Of a stretch of DNA of 64,000 bases, positions 55,211 through 63,788 are shown piece by piece (positions within the stretch are counted from its first letter, which is position 1; every line of letters starts with the position of its first letter). The DNA is taken from NCBI RefSeq assembly GCF_009176305.1, contig NZ_BLAJ01000001.1, forward strand, positions 806,001 to 870,000, in the 5' to 3' direction. Below the pieces are notes generated by a model. It did not search any database. It had not been told where the DNA came from and saw only the letters and a list, made by a program, of their open reading frames with translations. Source of the stretch: Martinezella dioscoreae (GTDB lineage: Bacteria > Pseudomonadota > Alphaproteobacteria > Rhizobiales > Rhizobiaceae). The translations under genes and the position numbers were made by a program.

Positions 55211-56599
55211 ATGCGTTTGATATCGAGAGTGATCGCGGCTCTGGTTGTTCTGCTGCTGATCATTGTCGCCGGCGGGGCCGTCTGGCTCTCTCTTTACCCG
55301 CCGGAATTACTGAAGGTTGGCGATGGCTACGCGGCAAAGATCGTCTGCTCCAATACATTCGTGGCCAAACGGGACCCGGACAAGGTGATGGAGGAGGATG
55401 TGCAGGCTCCCGGCAATCCGGCATTGAAGCTCATTCGCGTCTATGTCGACCGGGACGAGGGCGTGGTCACGGCCCGCTTCCTTGGACTGTTTGCGCCGAA
55501 CCGTGCGCTCTATCGGGGGGCGCTCGGCTGCGCGCTGGTGCCGGACGGTGATCTGCAGGCGGCCCGCAGCGCCGTCTTCCTCAACAAGGTCAAGGCGCCG
55601 AAGAGCGACGCTGAGTGGCCGGATGGGGATACGGTAAACCTCGGTCAGGGCGATGTCGGGAAGAAGCTCGCCGATATCGTATCGAATCTGGATCTCGCCG
55701 GGCCTGCCATGCGCGCGATCGTTGTCGTCAAGGACGGGCGCATTGTCGCCGAGTCCTATGGCGATGGCTTCAGCAAGGCAACGCCGCTGATCGGCTGGTC
55801 GATGACCAAGACGGTCAATGCCGCCATCATCGGCCGGCTCATGCTGGCCGGGCGTATGTCCTTCGACGATCAGAATCTTCTGCCGCAATGGAGCGTGGAC
55901 CCACGCAAGGATATCAAGCTCAGCGATCTTCTTGCCATGGAGAGCGGCCTTGCCTTCAACGAATCCTATGGCACTGTATCAGACGTTACACGCATGCTCT
56001 ATCTCGATCCGGACGTGACCAGTATCGCAGCCAACGCGCATCAGTTGGCTGCGCCCGGCGAGCGTTTCAGCTATTCCAGCGGTACGGCAGCGCTGCTTTC
56101 GCGCCTCTGGATGAACCGGCTGCCCAATCTGAGCGCTGCCATCTCCTATCCGCGCGAGGCGCTTTTCGGGCCGCTCGGCATGTACAGCGCCGTTTTCGAG
56201 GCCGATGAGCGCGGCACCTTCGTCGGCAGCTCCTATCTCTATGCCAATGCCCGGGACTGGGCGCGCTTTGGTCTCTTTCTGCTGCAGGATGGGGTCTGGA
56301 ATGGGCATCGCCTGCTGCCGGAAGGCTTTGTCGGCGCCATGCGCACGCCGACAAAGGCTTCCGAGGGCGTTTACTCGCAGGTTCAGGCCTGGCTTGCAGG
56401 CCCCGGCGGCTCCAATGCGCAATTTGGCCTGCCTGCGGATACCTTCTGGATGACCGGTCACGACGGCCAAACGATCGCAATCGTCCCGTCGGCCAATCTC
56501 GTTGTCGTGCGGATGGGGTTGACGCCGACCTGGGCGTATTATCGACCGCAAATCCTGGTGAAGCGGATCATGGATATAATAAAGCCGGCCACGAACTAG
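55211..56599 (+). CDS. membrane-anchored serine hydrolase, beta-lactamase/class C-like
   Basis: 462 residues. An N-terminal helix (about 7-29, VIAALVVLLLIIVAGGAVWLSLYP) anchors the protein, with the rest facing the periplasm. The beta-lactamase-related domain has the SxxK motif as SMTK (Ser197, Lys200) and an SYSSG near the YxN position, and HDGQTIAIVPS at the KTG/HxG place. Such proteins include esterases, peptidases and penicillin-binding relatives. Class C beta-lactamase activity is unlikely given sequence divergence. The gene stands alone, with GGAGG before the start, and an inverted repeat covers its stop codon. Confidence 0.88.
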   Translation: MRLISRVIAALVVLLLIIVAGGAVWLSLYPPELLKVGDGYAAKIVCSNTFVAKRDPDKVMEEDVQAPGNPALKLIRVYVDRDEGVVTARFLGLFAPNRALYRGALGCALVPDGDLQAARSAVFLNKVKAPKSDAEWPDGDTVNLGQGDVGKKLADIVSNLDLAGPAMRAIVVVKDGRIVAESYGDGFSKATPLIGWSMTKTVNAAIIGRLMLAGRMSFDDQNLLPQWSVDPRKDIKLSDLLAMESGLAFNESYGTVSDVTRMLYLDPDVTSIAANAHQLAAPGERFSYSSGTAALLSRLWMNRLPNLSAAISYPREALFGPLGMYSAVFEADERGTFVGSSYLYANARDWARFGLFLLQDGVWNGHRLLPEGFVGAMRTPTKASEGVYSQVQAWLAGPGGSNAQFGLPADTFWMTGHDGQTIAIVPSANLVVVRMGLTPTWAYYRPQILVKRIMDIIKPATN

Positions 56600-56607
56600 G
56601 CCGGCTT
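56582..56607. terminator. hairpin at the end of the serine hydrolase gene
   Basis: AAGCCGGCC (56582..56590) and GGCCGGCTT (56599..56607) form a 9-bp stem around the TAG stop. On the plus strand it is followed by CTCATAAGG, with few T, so it may be a bidirectional or rho-assisted end between convergent genes. Confidence 0.55.
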
Positions 56608-56627
56608 CTCATAAGGTTTTGGTAAAA

Positions 56628-57791
56628 TCAGTAATTGCCGTTGGCGACGTCCGTCAGGCCCTTGCGCTTGGCGTCGTAATAATAGCCACGGGCATAGAGC
56701 TGCACGGCATTGGCTTCCTTGTTCTGAGCCTTGCTGTCCGCCGTCATCCAGGCACCGCGCAGATATTTGGCGGCGTATTTGATGTTGGTTTCGGCGTCGA
56801 GGAGACCGGACGGCGGGCCTTCGTAGCCCATGGACTTGGCCGTATTGTACTTGATCTGCATCAGGCCGAAATATCCGGCGCGATTATAGGCTTTCGGATT
56901 GTAACGGCTTTCGCGGTGAACGACGCGATGGATCAGGGATTCCGGAATTTCGTAAAGCTTGGCGTATTTCTGAATGAGCTTCGAAACGTAGCCCTTCTCC
57001 GCCGCCGGGACATCGGAATCGTAATTGGGAGTGTTGGTGGTGGTCATGACAGCAGGAACGACCGTCGGGCCGCTGCTGTCGAAATTGAAGTCATAATGCA
57101 TGCGGTTGTCCGCATAGCGCGGAATGCCCATCTGGGCGGGCGTGGCGAAGGCGACCTCTGCCTGTGCCATCGAATCCGGACGCGGCGTCGGCACGGCAAC
57201 CTGAATGGCTGCCACATCCGATGTCATCGGAATGGTCGGCTCGCTCTGAGCCACGGAGGCGGAAACTGGCGTGAGGGCAGCATCGCCGGGACGTGCCGGA
57301 TTGGGCATGGGGATCGCGACCACGGAAGGCACCAGCGGCACGTCGGATGCTGCATAGGCCGCTGCGGCTGACGTGCTGCCGGCGGGCGCGCCCGTTGCTG
57401 CAGCAATTGCGGCGGTTCCCTGATTGGCAGCGTTCGCCACAGGCGCGCCGAAGCGTCCCTGTGCGGCATCCATCTGCTGCTGGCTTACCGTTGCTGCTGC
57501 CACGTTTGCAGTGCCCGGAACAAAGCGGCCGGACTTTGCCATTGCCATTTGTTGCGGTTGCTGCGGGCCGATGAAGCCCGGTGCTGCTGCGACCATTGCG
57601 GCGCCTGCAGGTGCTGCTGCGCCAGTTGCGGTCAGGGTCGTATTCGGATGCGGCACGTTGGCGTGTGCCGACGGGAGTTCTGCCTGAGACGTCTGCTGCT
57701 GCTGAGTGCTTGCGCACCCGGCGAGAGCGCCGCACATCATTGCCGATAAGGCAACGCTGCGCTTCAGGCTGGGAAATCCGATCGTTACCAT
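56628..57791 (-). CDS. SLT-family lytic transglycosylase lipoprotein
   Basis: 387 residues from ATG at 57791; the start is set by the lipoprotein signal ending LAGC (Cys26). A long Ala/Gln/Thr-rich linker (about 30-250) is low in complexity and probably disordered. The SLT_1 catalytic domain lies at the C terminus: LIHRVVHRESRYNPKAYNRAGYFGLMQIKYNTAKSMGY carries the catalytic glutamate in HRES, and LDAETNIKYAAKYLRGAW follows. It should cleave peptidoglycan glycan strands from the outer membrane. The chain is longer than a minimal SLT protein because of the linker. Confidence 0.9.
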   Translation of the reverse strand: MVTIGFPSLKRSVALSAMMCGALAGCASTQQQQTSQAELPSAHANVPHPNTTLTATGAAAPAGAAMVAAAPGFIGPQQPQQMAMAKSGRFVPGTANVAAATVSQQQMDAAQGRFGAPVANAANQGTAAIAAATGAPAGSTSAAAAYAASDVPLVPSVVAIPMPNPARPGDAALTPVSASVAQSEPTIPMTSDVAAIQVAVPTPRPDSMAQAEVAFATPAQMGIPRYADNRMHYDFNFDSSGPTVVPAVMTTTNTPNYDSDVPAAEKGYVSKLIQKYAKLYEIPESLIHRVVHRESRYNPKAYNRAGYFGLMQIKYNTAKSMGYEGPPSGLLDAETNIKYAAKYLRGAWMTADSKAQNKEANAVQLYARGYYYDAKRKGLTDVANGNY

Positions 57792-57925
57792 TCTGTCACT
57801 TTCGAAAAAACCAAACCTAATTTCGATGCAATTCGGCCACAGGACCGCCAAATTCGGTCGCAGGATCGATAAAATTATGAATCCCCATTAACCTATCCGT
57901 GATCGCCTCGCAACCCTGCACCGGC

Positions 57926-58561
57926 TCAGGCGGCCATCCGGCGGTATCCGGCGGTCACTGCGCCGGCTGCAATCAACAGGGTTCCGCCCGTTCTGTTAAC
58001 GGCGCGCTGCACGCTTGCCTTGCGAATGAAGCCGCGCGCCAGGTCGGCGACGAACACGTAAATGAGTGAGTTCAGCGCCGCCAAAGTGAGGAAAGTTGCC
58101 TCCAGAATAAGCGTTTGCTGAAGAAATGGCTTCGACATGTCGAGAAATTGCGGAACGAATGCAATGAAAAAGACGATGCTCTTCGGGTTGAGAGCCGTTA
58201 CAACATATGCGTGTAAGAGAATTTTTAACGGTTTTTCCTCTGGGAGATTGTCATTGTCGCCCAGAGGACCCGTCACGATCGGGGCTCTCCAGAGCTTAAT
58301 TCCGAGGAAAACGAGGTAGGCTGCGCCGATCAGCTTAAGAATCGTGAATAGTGTCGCTGAAGTGGCGAGGAGGGCGCCGAGACCGGCTAGCGATGCGGTC
58401 ATCGCGGTGAAATCGCCAAGCGTCACGCCCGTCACCGTTGCCAGGGCCGTCTTGCGGCCGTGGCCGAGCGCATAGGATATGACAAGAAGAATGGTCGGAC
58501 CCGGTATGGCCAGCATGATGCAGGATGCGGCGGCGAAAGCGAGCCAGGTTTCGATGGACAT
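57926..58561 (-). CDS. LysE/RhtB-family amino acid exporter
   Basis: 211 residues from ATG at 58561, which follows AGAGGAGGATTCT. Six hydrophobic helices, with IMLAIPGPTILLVISYALGHGRKTALATVTGVTLGDF early, then YLVFLGIKLWR and TALNPKSIVFFIAFVPQFL, the last being a family landmark. It exports amino acids such as lysine, threonine or homoserine lactone. It follows the pfp gene on the same strand after a long inverted repeat, and probably has its own promoter. Substrate cannot be predicted. Confidence 0.92.
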   Translation of the reverse strand: MSIETWLAFAAASCIMLAIPGPTILLVISYALGHGRKTALATVTGVTLGDFTAMTASLAGLGALLATSATLFTILKLIGAAYLVFLGIKLWRAPIVTGPLGDNDNLPEEKPLKILLHAYVVTALNPKSIVFFIAFVPQFLDMSKPFLQQTLILEATFLTLAALNSLIYVFVADLARGFIRKASVQRAVNRTGGTLLIAAGAVTAGYRRMAA

Positions 58562-58617
58562 AGAATCCTCCTCTATTCCTCTTCCGCCGTCAGCAAAGAC
58601 ATTGGATTTGCGATCCG

Positions 58618-58650
58618 TCAATCCGCCTGATTGCCAATCAGGCGGATTGA
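58618..58650. repeat. perfect 15-bp inverted repeat with three-base loop
   Basis: TCAATCCGCCTGATT (58618..58632) and its exact reverse complement at 58636..58650 are separated by GCC. No T run follows on either strand. It lies 31 bases past the stop of pfp and 56 bases before the LysE start, so it could be a terminator of unusual form, a stabilising hairpin or a protein site. Confidence 0.85.
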
Positions 58651-58681
58651 CCACCGATTAAGCCGATTGATCGCCGATCGG

Positions 58682-59893
58682 TCAGGCTTGTGAATACTTC
58701 TGCCCGATATGGTCCATGACTTCGGCGAACCAGGGAGTGGCGATATCGAAGGCCTTGCCGCCCTTGATGCGCGGGAATTCGATGACGCGCAGCTTACCGC
58801 CCTGACCTTCATCATGTCCCGTGACGCCGGACACCTTGTTGAGGGCACTTTCCACCGCGAGGTCGACCATGCCCTGAATCAGGCGCAGGTCCTCGCCGTT
58901 TGCGGGGGCGGAGCGTGCGAAATAGCCCGACTTCTGTACCATGGAGCGTTCGGCGCCGATGATCGCTGCGAACTGTTTCTGGAACCAGCCGCCGACATTG
59001 ATCGTGTCGATCTTTACGTGGCCGAAGGCATCGCGCTTGACGGTTTCGCCGGAGGCTTCCCGTTCGGCAACGATGGCGTCGAGGCCGGCACCTTCCGATA
59101 CGAAGAGCGTCACCTGGCCGGTCTTCTCCATGATATTGCGCAGGCGTTCGCCTTCCACCTCGATATCGAATGCCATTTCCGGCAGATAGAGGCCGTCGAT
59201 GCCCTTCATCTCGGCGTTCATCATGAAGCCTTCGACATATTCGTTCGCGCTGCTCTTCTGGATATAGGCGCGCGCGGTTGCCGCCGTCAGCCAGCCACAG
59301 TGGCGGCCCATCACTTCATGAATAACGAGCGTTTTCGGCGCTGCGGTCTGTTCGTTGCTGACATTGTCGAAGAAGTGAGCGCCGACTTCGGCGGCCGTCC
59401 AGGCCCCGAGGGACTGACGGATCGGCACGATGTCGTTATCAACAGTCTTCGGCAGGCCGACGACGGTCAGATCATAGCCGTTGGCGCCAAGATAGGCAGC
59501 AAGATCGGCCGCCGTCGTATTGGTGTCGTCGCCGCCGATCGTGTGAAGGATGGTCACACCGTCGGACGCCAGTCGCTCGGCTGCGACGCGCAGCGGGTTT
59601 TCGCCTTCCTTGACCAGGCCGCGCTTGACGCAGTCTGCGATGTTGGTGAGCTTGACGCGGCTGTTGCCGATCGGCGAGCCGCCATAGCGATGCAGCAGAT
59701 AGGCGTGCTCGCGCATGGCCTGCGTCACCTCGATGCTGTCACCCAGCAGAACCCCTTGATAGCCGGAACGATAGGCGATGATGTCGAGATCGGGCGCCAC
59801 ATCGCTATAGCGCTGGATCAGCCCGCCAACGGCAGACGAAAGGCAGGGCGCCAATCCACCGGCAGTGAGCATTGCGACTTTCTGTTTGGCCAT
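58682..59893 (-). CDS. pfp: pyrophosphate-dependent 6-phosphofructokinase
   Basis: 403 residues from ATG at 59893 behind AAGGAGGAT. GGDD at 120-123 has the second aspartate that excludes ATP and marks use of pyrophosphate; PKTVDND (148-154) holds the catalytic Asp. Other landmarks are LTAGGLAPCLSSAVGGLI at the N terminus and EVMGRHCGWLTA. It interconverts fructose 6-phosphate and fructose 1,6-bisphosphate reversibly, in glycolysis or the opposite direction. Rhizobia mostly lack an ATP-type enzyme and use the Entner-Doudoroff route, so this is a side branch of sugar metabolism. Confidence 0.95.
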   Translation of the reverse strand: MAKQKVAMLTAGGLAPCLSSAVGGLIQRYSDVAPDLDIIAYRSGYQGVLLGDSIEVTQAMREHAYLLHRYGGSPIGNSRVKLTNIADCVKRGLVKEGENPLRVAAERLASDGVTILHTIGGDDTNTTAADLAAYLGANGYDLTVVGLPKTVDNDIVPIRQSLGAWTAAEVGAHFFDNVSNEQTAAPKTLVIHEVMGRHCGWLTAATARAYIQKSSANEYVEGFMMNAEMKGIDGLYLPEMAFDIEVEGERLRNIMEKTGQVTLFVSEGAGLDAIVAEREASGETVKRDAFGHVKIDTINVGGWFQKQFAAIIGAERSMVQKSGYFARSAPANGEDLRLIQGMVDLAVESALNKVSGVTGHDEGQGGKLRVIEFPRIKGGKAFDIATPWFAEVMDHIGQKYSQA

Positions 59894-60166
59894 GGGATCC
59901 TCCTTGCAGACAAGCTGCTTCATTTCAATGGTTGCGGTGGAATGGATGCGACAGGCAGGCAAGGGTGTAAAGTAAAGAATTTAAGAAAGCGGCGGTTTGT
60001 TTCGTCTTCAAAAGCGGGGCGGGGCGATTGGACGATAGTTCGCATTTGCAGCATCATTACCAAATTGTGAAAAGTGTTTTCGGGCTTGCGACGAATGGAC
60101 TGCTTGCAATGGCAACCATTATTTGATCAAGGTGTTCTACTGTTTCAGTAGGATATAGAGACCGGC

Positions 60167-60877
60167 ATGTCGTTCTGGGAAAAATTGCTGAATGCTATCG
60201 GTAGCACTGCCGGCAATGCCCTGTCGGCGGTGGTCGAGGCTATTCGCACCGTCTTTGAAGGCGATCCGGAAACGCGCCGCAAGGTGGCATTTTCCGTCGC
60301 CATAATCGCTCTTTCCGCCAAAATGGCGAAAGCAGACGGTGTGGTGACGGAAAACGAGGTCAACGCGTTCCGCGAGATCTTCGAATTTCCGCCCGATCAG
60401 GCGAAAAACGTCGCCCGTCTCTATAATCTGGCGCGCCAGGACGTGGCCGGTTACGAAGCCTATGCGGAGCGGCTGTCCTCCCTTTGCGCGACCTGCACGA
60501 AGAATTGCCCCGTGCTGGAAGATGTACTCGACGGTCTCTTCCATATCGCCAAGGCAGATGGCCTGATCCATGAGAAGGAAATGGATTTCCTTCAGCATGT
60601 GGCCGAAATCTTCCATATGAGCGAAGAGCGGTTCGAGCAGATCATGGCGCGCCATGTGAATGTTGGCGGCCGCGATCCCTACAAGGTGCTCGGCGTCTCG
60701 CGCCAGGACGATTTCCCGACGATCCGCCGCCGCTACCATGGCCTCGTCTACGAGAACCATCCGGATCGCCTCGTGTCGCGTGGGGTGCCGGAAGAGTTCC
60801 ATGCCATCGCAAACGAACGCATGGCGGCTCTGAATGCGGCTTATGCCGAGATCGAGAAAGAACGCCGCGCAGCATGA
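60167..60877 (+). CDS. DjlA-like protein: TerB domain plus J domain
   Basis: 236 residues. The N-terminal TerB-like helical domain spans about 40-150 (VAIIALSAKMAKADGVVTENEVNAFREIF, DGLFHIAKADGLIHEKEMDFLQHVAEIFHM), and the C-terminal J domain spans about 170-236 with HPD at 198-200 in the helix-loop YHGLVYENHPDRL. It lacks the N-terminal membrane helix of Escherichia coli DjlA. It would recruit DnaK to a membrane or cell-wall client. The stop overlaps the start of an amidase gene (ATGA), which suggests the two are used together. Confidence 0.9.
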   Translation: MSFWEKLLNAIGSTAGNALSAVVEAIRTVFEGDPETRRKVAFSVAIIALSAKMAKADGVVTENEVNAFREIFEFPPDQAKNVARLYNLARQDVAGYEAYAERLSSLCATCTKNCPVLEDVLDGLFHIAKADGLIHEKEMDFLQHVAEIFHMSEERFEQIMARHVNVGGRDPYKVLGVSRQDDFPTIRRRYHGLVYENHPDRLVSRGVPEEFHAIANERMAALNAAYAEIEKERRAA

Positions 60878-61635
60878 GTGCATTCCAGGCCGATTTCGCT
60901 CGCGCCCATGTGCAGCCTTCGCCGAACCATGGCGAGAGGCGGGATGGACGTCGGCCTGATATCATCCTTCTGCACTATACTGGTATGGGCACGGCTGAGG
61001 GCGCTCTCGATTGGCTCTGTCGTCCGGAGAGCCAAGTGTCGAGCCATTATTTCGTCTTCGAGGACGGGCGGATCATGCAGCTTGTTCCCGAAGAGCGCCG
61101 AGCGTGGCATGCGGGCAAGAGTTCGTGGCATGGCGAGACCGATATCAATTCATCGTCGATCGGCATCGAGATCGCCAATGCCGGCCATCCCGGCGGACTG
61201 CCTGAATTCCCCGATGCGCAGATCGAAGCGGTGATCGAACTGTGTCGCGATTGCGGCCAACGCTGGGCAATCGCGCCTGAACGGGTGCTTGGACACTCCG
61301 ATGTTGCCCCTGTGCGTAAGGTCGATCCGGGCGAGAAATTCCCCTGGGCGCGGCTGGCTGCGGCCGGTGTCGGGCACTGGGTTGAGCCGGCTTCGATCAC
61401 CGGCGGTCGCTTCTTCCAGAAGGGCGATGTCGGTCAGCCGATCGAGGCCTTGCAGTCGATGCTCTCGCTCTATGGCTACAGCACTGAAATAAATGGCGAA
61501 TTCTCGGAAAAACTGAAGGGCGACGTTGAAGCCTTCCAGCGCCATTTCCGGCAGGAGCGAGTGGACGGCATTGCCGATTTTTCGACGATCGATACGCTGC
61601 ATCGCCTGCTGGCCGCGCTGCCGCGCTATTCCTGA
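60874..61635 (+). CDS. N-acetylmuramoyl-L-alanine amidase, AmiD-like
   Basis: 253 residues. The amidase_2 domain has IILLHYTGM, QVSSHYFVFEDGRIMQLVPEERRAWHAG, SIGIEIANAG and RVLGHSDVAPVRKVDPGEKFPW, in which the His in LLHYTG, the later His of LGHSD and the Asp in KVDPGEK fit the zinc ligands. A C-terminal peptidoglycan-binding module (about 190-250, IEALQSMLSLYGYSTEINGEFSEKLKGDVEAFQRHF) follows. It removes the peptide stem from MurNAc. No signal peptide is evident, so it may recycle muropeptides in the cytosol or use another export path. The start overlaps djlA-like. Confidence 0.92.
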   Translation: MSAFQADFARAHVQPSPNHGERRDGRRPDIILLHYTGMGTAEGALDWLCRPESQVSSHYFVFEDGRIMQLVPEERRAWHAGKSSWHGETDINSSSIGIEIANAGHPGGLPEFPDAQIEAVIELCRDCGQRWAIAPERVLGHSDVAPVRKVDPGEKFPWARLAAAGVGHWVEPASITGGRFFQKGDVGQPIEALQSMLSLYGYSTEINGEFSEKLKGDVEAFQRHFRQERVDGIADFSTIDTLHRLLAALPRYS

Positions 61636-61902
61636 ATTCGTTCCGTTCTGTCATCGGTGTTTATAGCCGGCTATAGATGCGAAAACGCGTAACGCCCTGC
61701 TGCGCCACAGCTTTTCCCTATTATCTCCGCATTGCATTGGTCTAACGACGCTCGCTGAACGGCGGTCGCGCCGTCTGGGTTTGTGTGTCGCGCGACCGTA
61801 GACGACTAATGGGGACTGTGCATTCCGGCGGCTCTTTTTGCCTCCAGCCGGACGTGATGGCTTGCGCTATCCGCGGTCCCGCCCCTGGAGACAAAAGACT
61901 AC

Positions 61903-62460
61903 ATGAAAAATTTGATTGTTGCGGCTGTGGCATGCGTGGGCGTGCTGCTGGCGGGATATGATTCTGCCTCTGCAGGCGAGCGCCATGCGAAGCAGAAAAC
62001 GGTTCCTCTTAAGATCGTCAGCCGCACCACCGGCTTTCCGGTTCCCAATGTTCCCGCCGAATTGCGCGACGCCGAGACCTCCTTCGCACGGCAAAATCGC
62101 TATTCCGCACTGATTGCCAAATATGCCAAGCAGAACGGCGTTGCAGTTGAACTCGCCACTGCTGTCATTCAGATCGAAAGCAATTTCAATCCGAAAACTC
62201 GTGGAAGTGCAGGCGAAATCGGCCTGATGCAGATCAAGCCGGCGACCGCCAAGCTGATGGGCTATACCGGCCGCACCAAGGGTCTCTACGATCCCGAAAC
62301 GAACATCAAGTTCGGCATGAAATATCTTGCCATGGCGCAGGACCTTGGCGGCGGACCGACCTGCAACACCATCCTCAAATACAATGCCGGCCACGGCGCC
62401 ACGCGCATGAACCCGATCTCGAAGCGTTATTGCGGCAAGGTGCTTGCCCTTCTGGACTGA
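61903..62460 (+). CDS. secreted SLT-domain lytic transglycosylase, short form
   Basis: 185 residues. A signal peptide (about 1-24, NLIVAAVACVGVLLAGYDSASA) leads to a compact SLT_1 domain: ATAVIQIESNFNPKTRGSAGEIGLMQIKPATAKLMGYTGRTKGL with the catalytic glutamate in QIES, then NIKFGMKYLAMAQDLGGG and LKYNAGHG. It cleaves glycan strands in the periplasm. There is no binding module. It is a single gene with GGAGAC before the start. It is much shorter than, and only partly like, the SLT lipoprotein at 56.6 kb. Confidence 0.9.
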   Translation: MKNLIVAAVACVGVLLAGYDSASAGERHAKQKTVPLKIVSRTTGFPVPNVPAELRDAETSFARQNRYSALIAKYAKQNGVAVELATAVIQIESNFNPKTRGSAGEIGLMQIKPATAKLMGYTGRTKGLYDPETNIKFGMKYLAMAQDLGGGPTCNTILKYNAGHGATRMNPISKRYCGKVLALLD

Positions 62461-62538
62461 CATTCATGCCAGGATTTCGGATAGGGCGGAATCGTTTTCC
62501 GTGCTATCGAAATCGCGACTATGGATGAGGGTTACAGC

Positions 62539-63732
62539 ATGGCAGCGGATTTCAGGTTCATCGTCGTTGGCCGGGGCATGATGGGGGCAGCCGCTGCCCG
62601 TCACCTGGCAAACCAAACGGACGGCGTTGCCGTCATCGGGCCGGATGAACCTGAAGATCGCGCCAGCCATCAGGGTGTTTTCGGCAGTCATTACGACGAG
62701 GGCCGCATCACCCGCACGATCGATCCGGACACGAACTGGGCCCGTCTCGCAAACCGTTCGATCAGCCGCTATGCGGATATCGAACGGGATAGCGGCATTC
62801 AATTCTATGCTCCGGTCGGCTGCCTTGTTGTCGGGCCGGAGCGGGGCGGTGAAATAGCTTATGTCGGCGATGTCGTGGAAGCGGCCAGGCGGCTCGGCGT
62901 GCAAACCGATATCCTCGATGATGCCGAGCTCAAGGTGAAGTTCCCCTTCTTCTCCTTCGCATCGGGAAGCGAAGGGGTCTTCGAACCGCATGGGGCCGGC
63001 CATATCAGCCCGCGCCGGCTGGTCAAGGCACAATCCCTGCTGGCGGAAAAGGCAGGCGCGCGTGTCATCAAGCAGACGGCGGTGTCGATCCGCGATGAGG
63101 GTGGCCTTGCTGTCGTCACGACGGCGGAAGGCGATACATTCAGCGCCGAAAAGATATTGCTCGCCGCCGGCGGTTTCTCCATTGCCGAGAATCTCTTGCC
63201 GCGACCTGTTGAGATGAAGGTTTATGGCCGCACGATCACTTTCTTCGAGGTGAGCGAGGCGGAAGCCCAAGCCCTCTCCGGCATGCCATCGCTGATATCG
63301 AAGGCGGCTGATGATTTGGACAGCATCTATATGCTGCCGCCGATCCGCTATCCGGACGGCAAATATTACATGAAGATCGGTGGCGATCCCGATGATTTGC
63401 AATTCACGACCGAGGCGGAGCTACGTGCCTGGTTCCGCACCGCCGGCCGCGACAAGGCTCGCGAGCATCTGGTGCGGATATTCCATGGGCTCGTTCCCGG
63501 CCTGAGGCGGCCACCGGCTTTCACCAATTCCTGTGCCGTCTCCTATTCGCCAACGGGCTATCCCATGATCGGCTATACCTCTTCGCTGCGTGTTGCGGTT
63601 CTGACGGGTGGCTGCGGTACGGCCGCCAAGAGTTCCGATGAAATCGGACGGCTTGGGGCGGAACTGCTGCTTACAGGCCGAATCAACGACGAAGGCTACA
63701 GCACGGATTTCTCAGCGCATTTCCGCAACTGA
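62539..63732 (+). CDS. FAD-dependent oxidoreductase, sarcosine oxidase-like
   Basis: 397 residues from ATG at 62539, which has GAGGG upstream; an ATG six codons earlier has no binding site. The dinucleotide fold is FIVVGRGMMGAAAARHLA, followed by GSHYDEGRITRTIDPDTNWARLANRS, a family landmark. Near the C terminus NSCAVSYSPTGYPMIGY places a cysteine where monomeric sarcosine oxidases bind FAD covalently. The enzyme should oxidise an N-methyl or secondary amino acid. The substrate is unknown. It is the last protein gene before rnpB and transcribed alone. Confidence 0.85.
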   Translation: MAADFRFIVVGRGMMGAAAARHLANQTDGVAVIGPDEPEDRASHQGVFGSHYDEGRITRTIDPDTNWARLANRSISRYADIERDSGIQFYAPVGCLVVGPERGGEIAYVGDVVEAARRLGVQTDILDDAELKVKFPFFSFASGSEGVFEPHGAGHISPRRLVKAQSLLAEKAGARVIKQTAVSIRDEGGLAVVTTAEGDTFSAEKILLAAGGFSIAENLLPRPVEMKVYGRTITFFEVSEAEAQALSGMPSLISKAADDLDSIYMLPPIRYPDGKYYMKIGGDPDDLQFTTEAELRAWFRTAGRDKAREHLVRIFHGLVPGLRRPPAFTNSCAVSYSPTGYPMIGYTSSLRVAVLTGGCGTAAKSSDEIGRLGAELLLTGRINDEGYSTDFSAHFRN

Positions 63733-63788
63733 CATCCGCTCTTCACAAACCAGCATATTTCGGTGGCAATTGCGGGCGGTCTCGGTTA

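Noticed and set aside
58709..60070. 453-residue open frame antisense to pfp
   Set aside because: It lies opposite a fully conserved phosphofructokinase frame and shows no recognisable domain.
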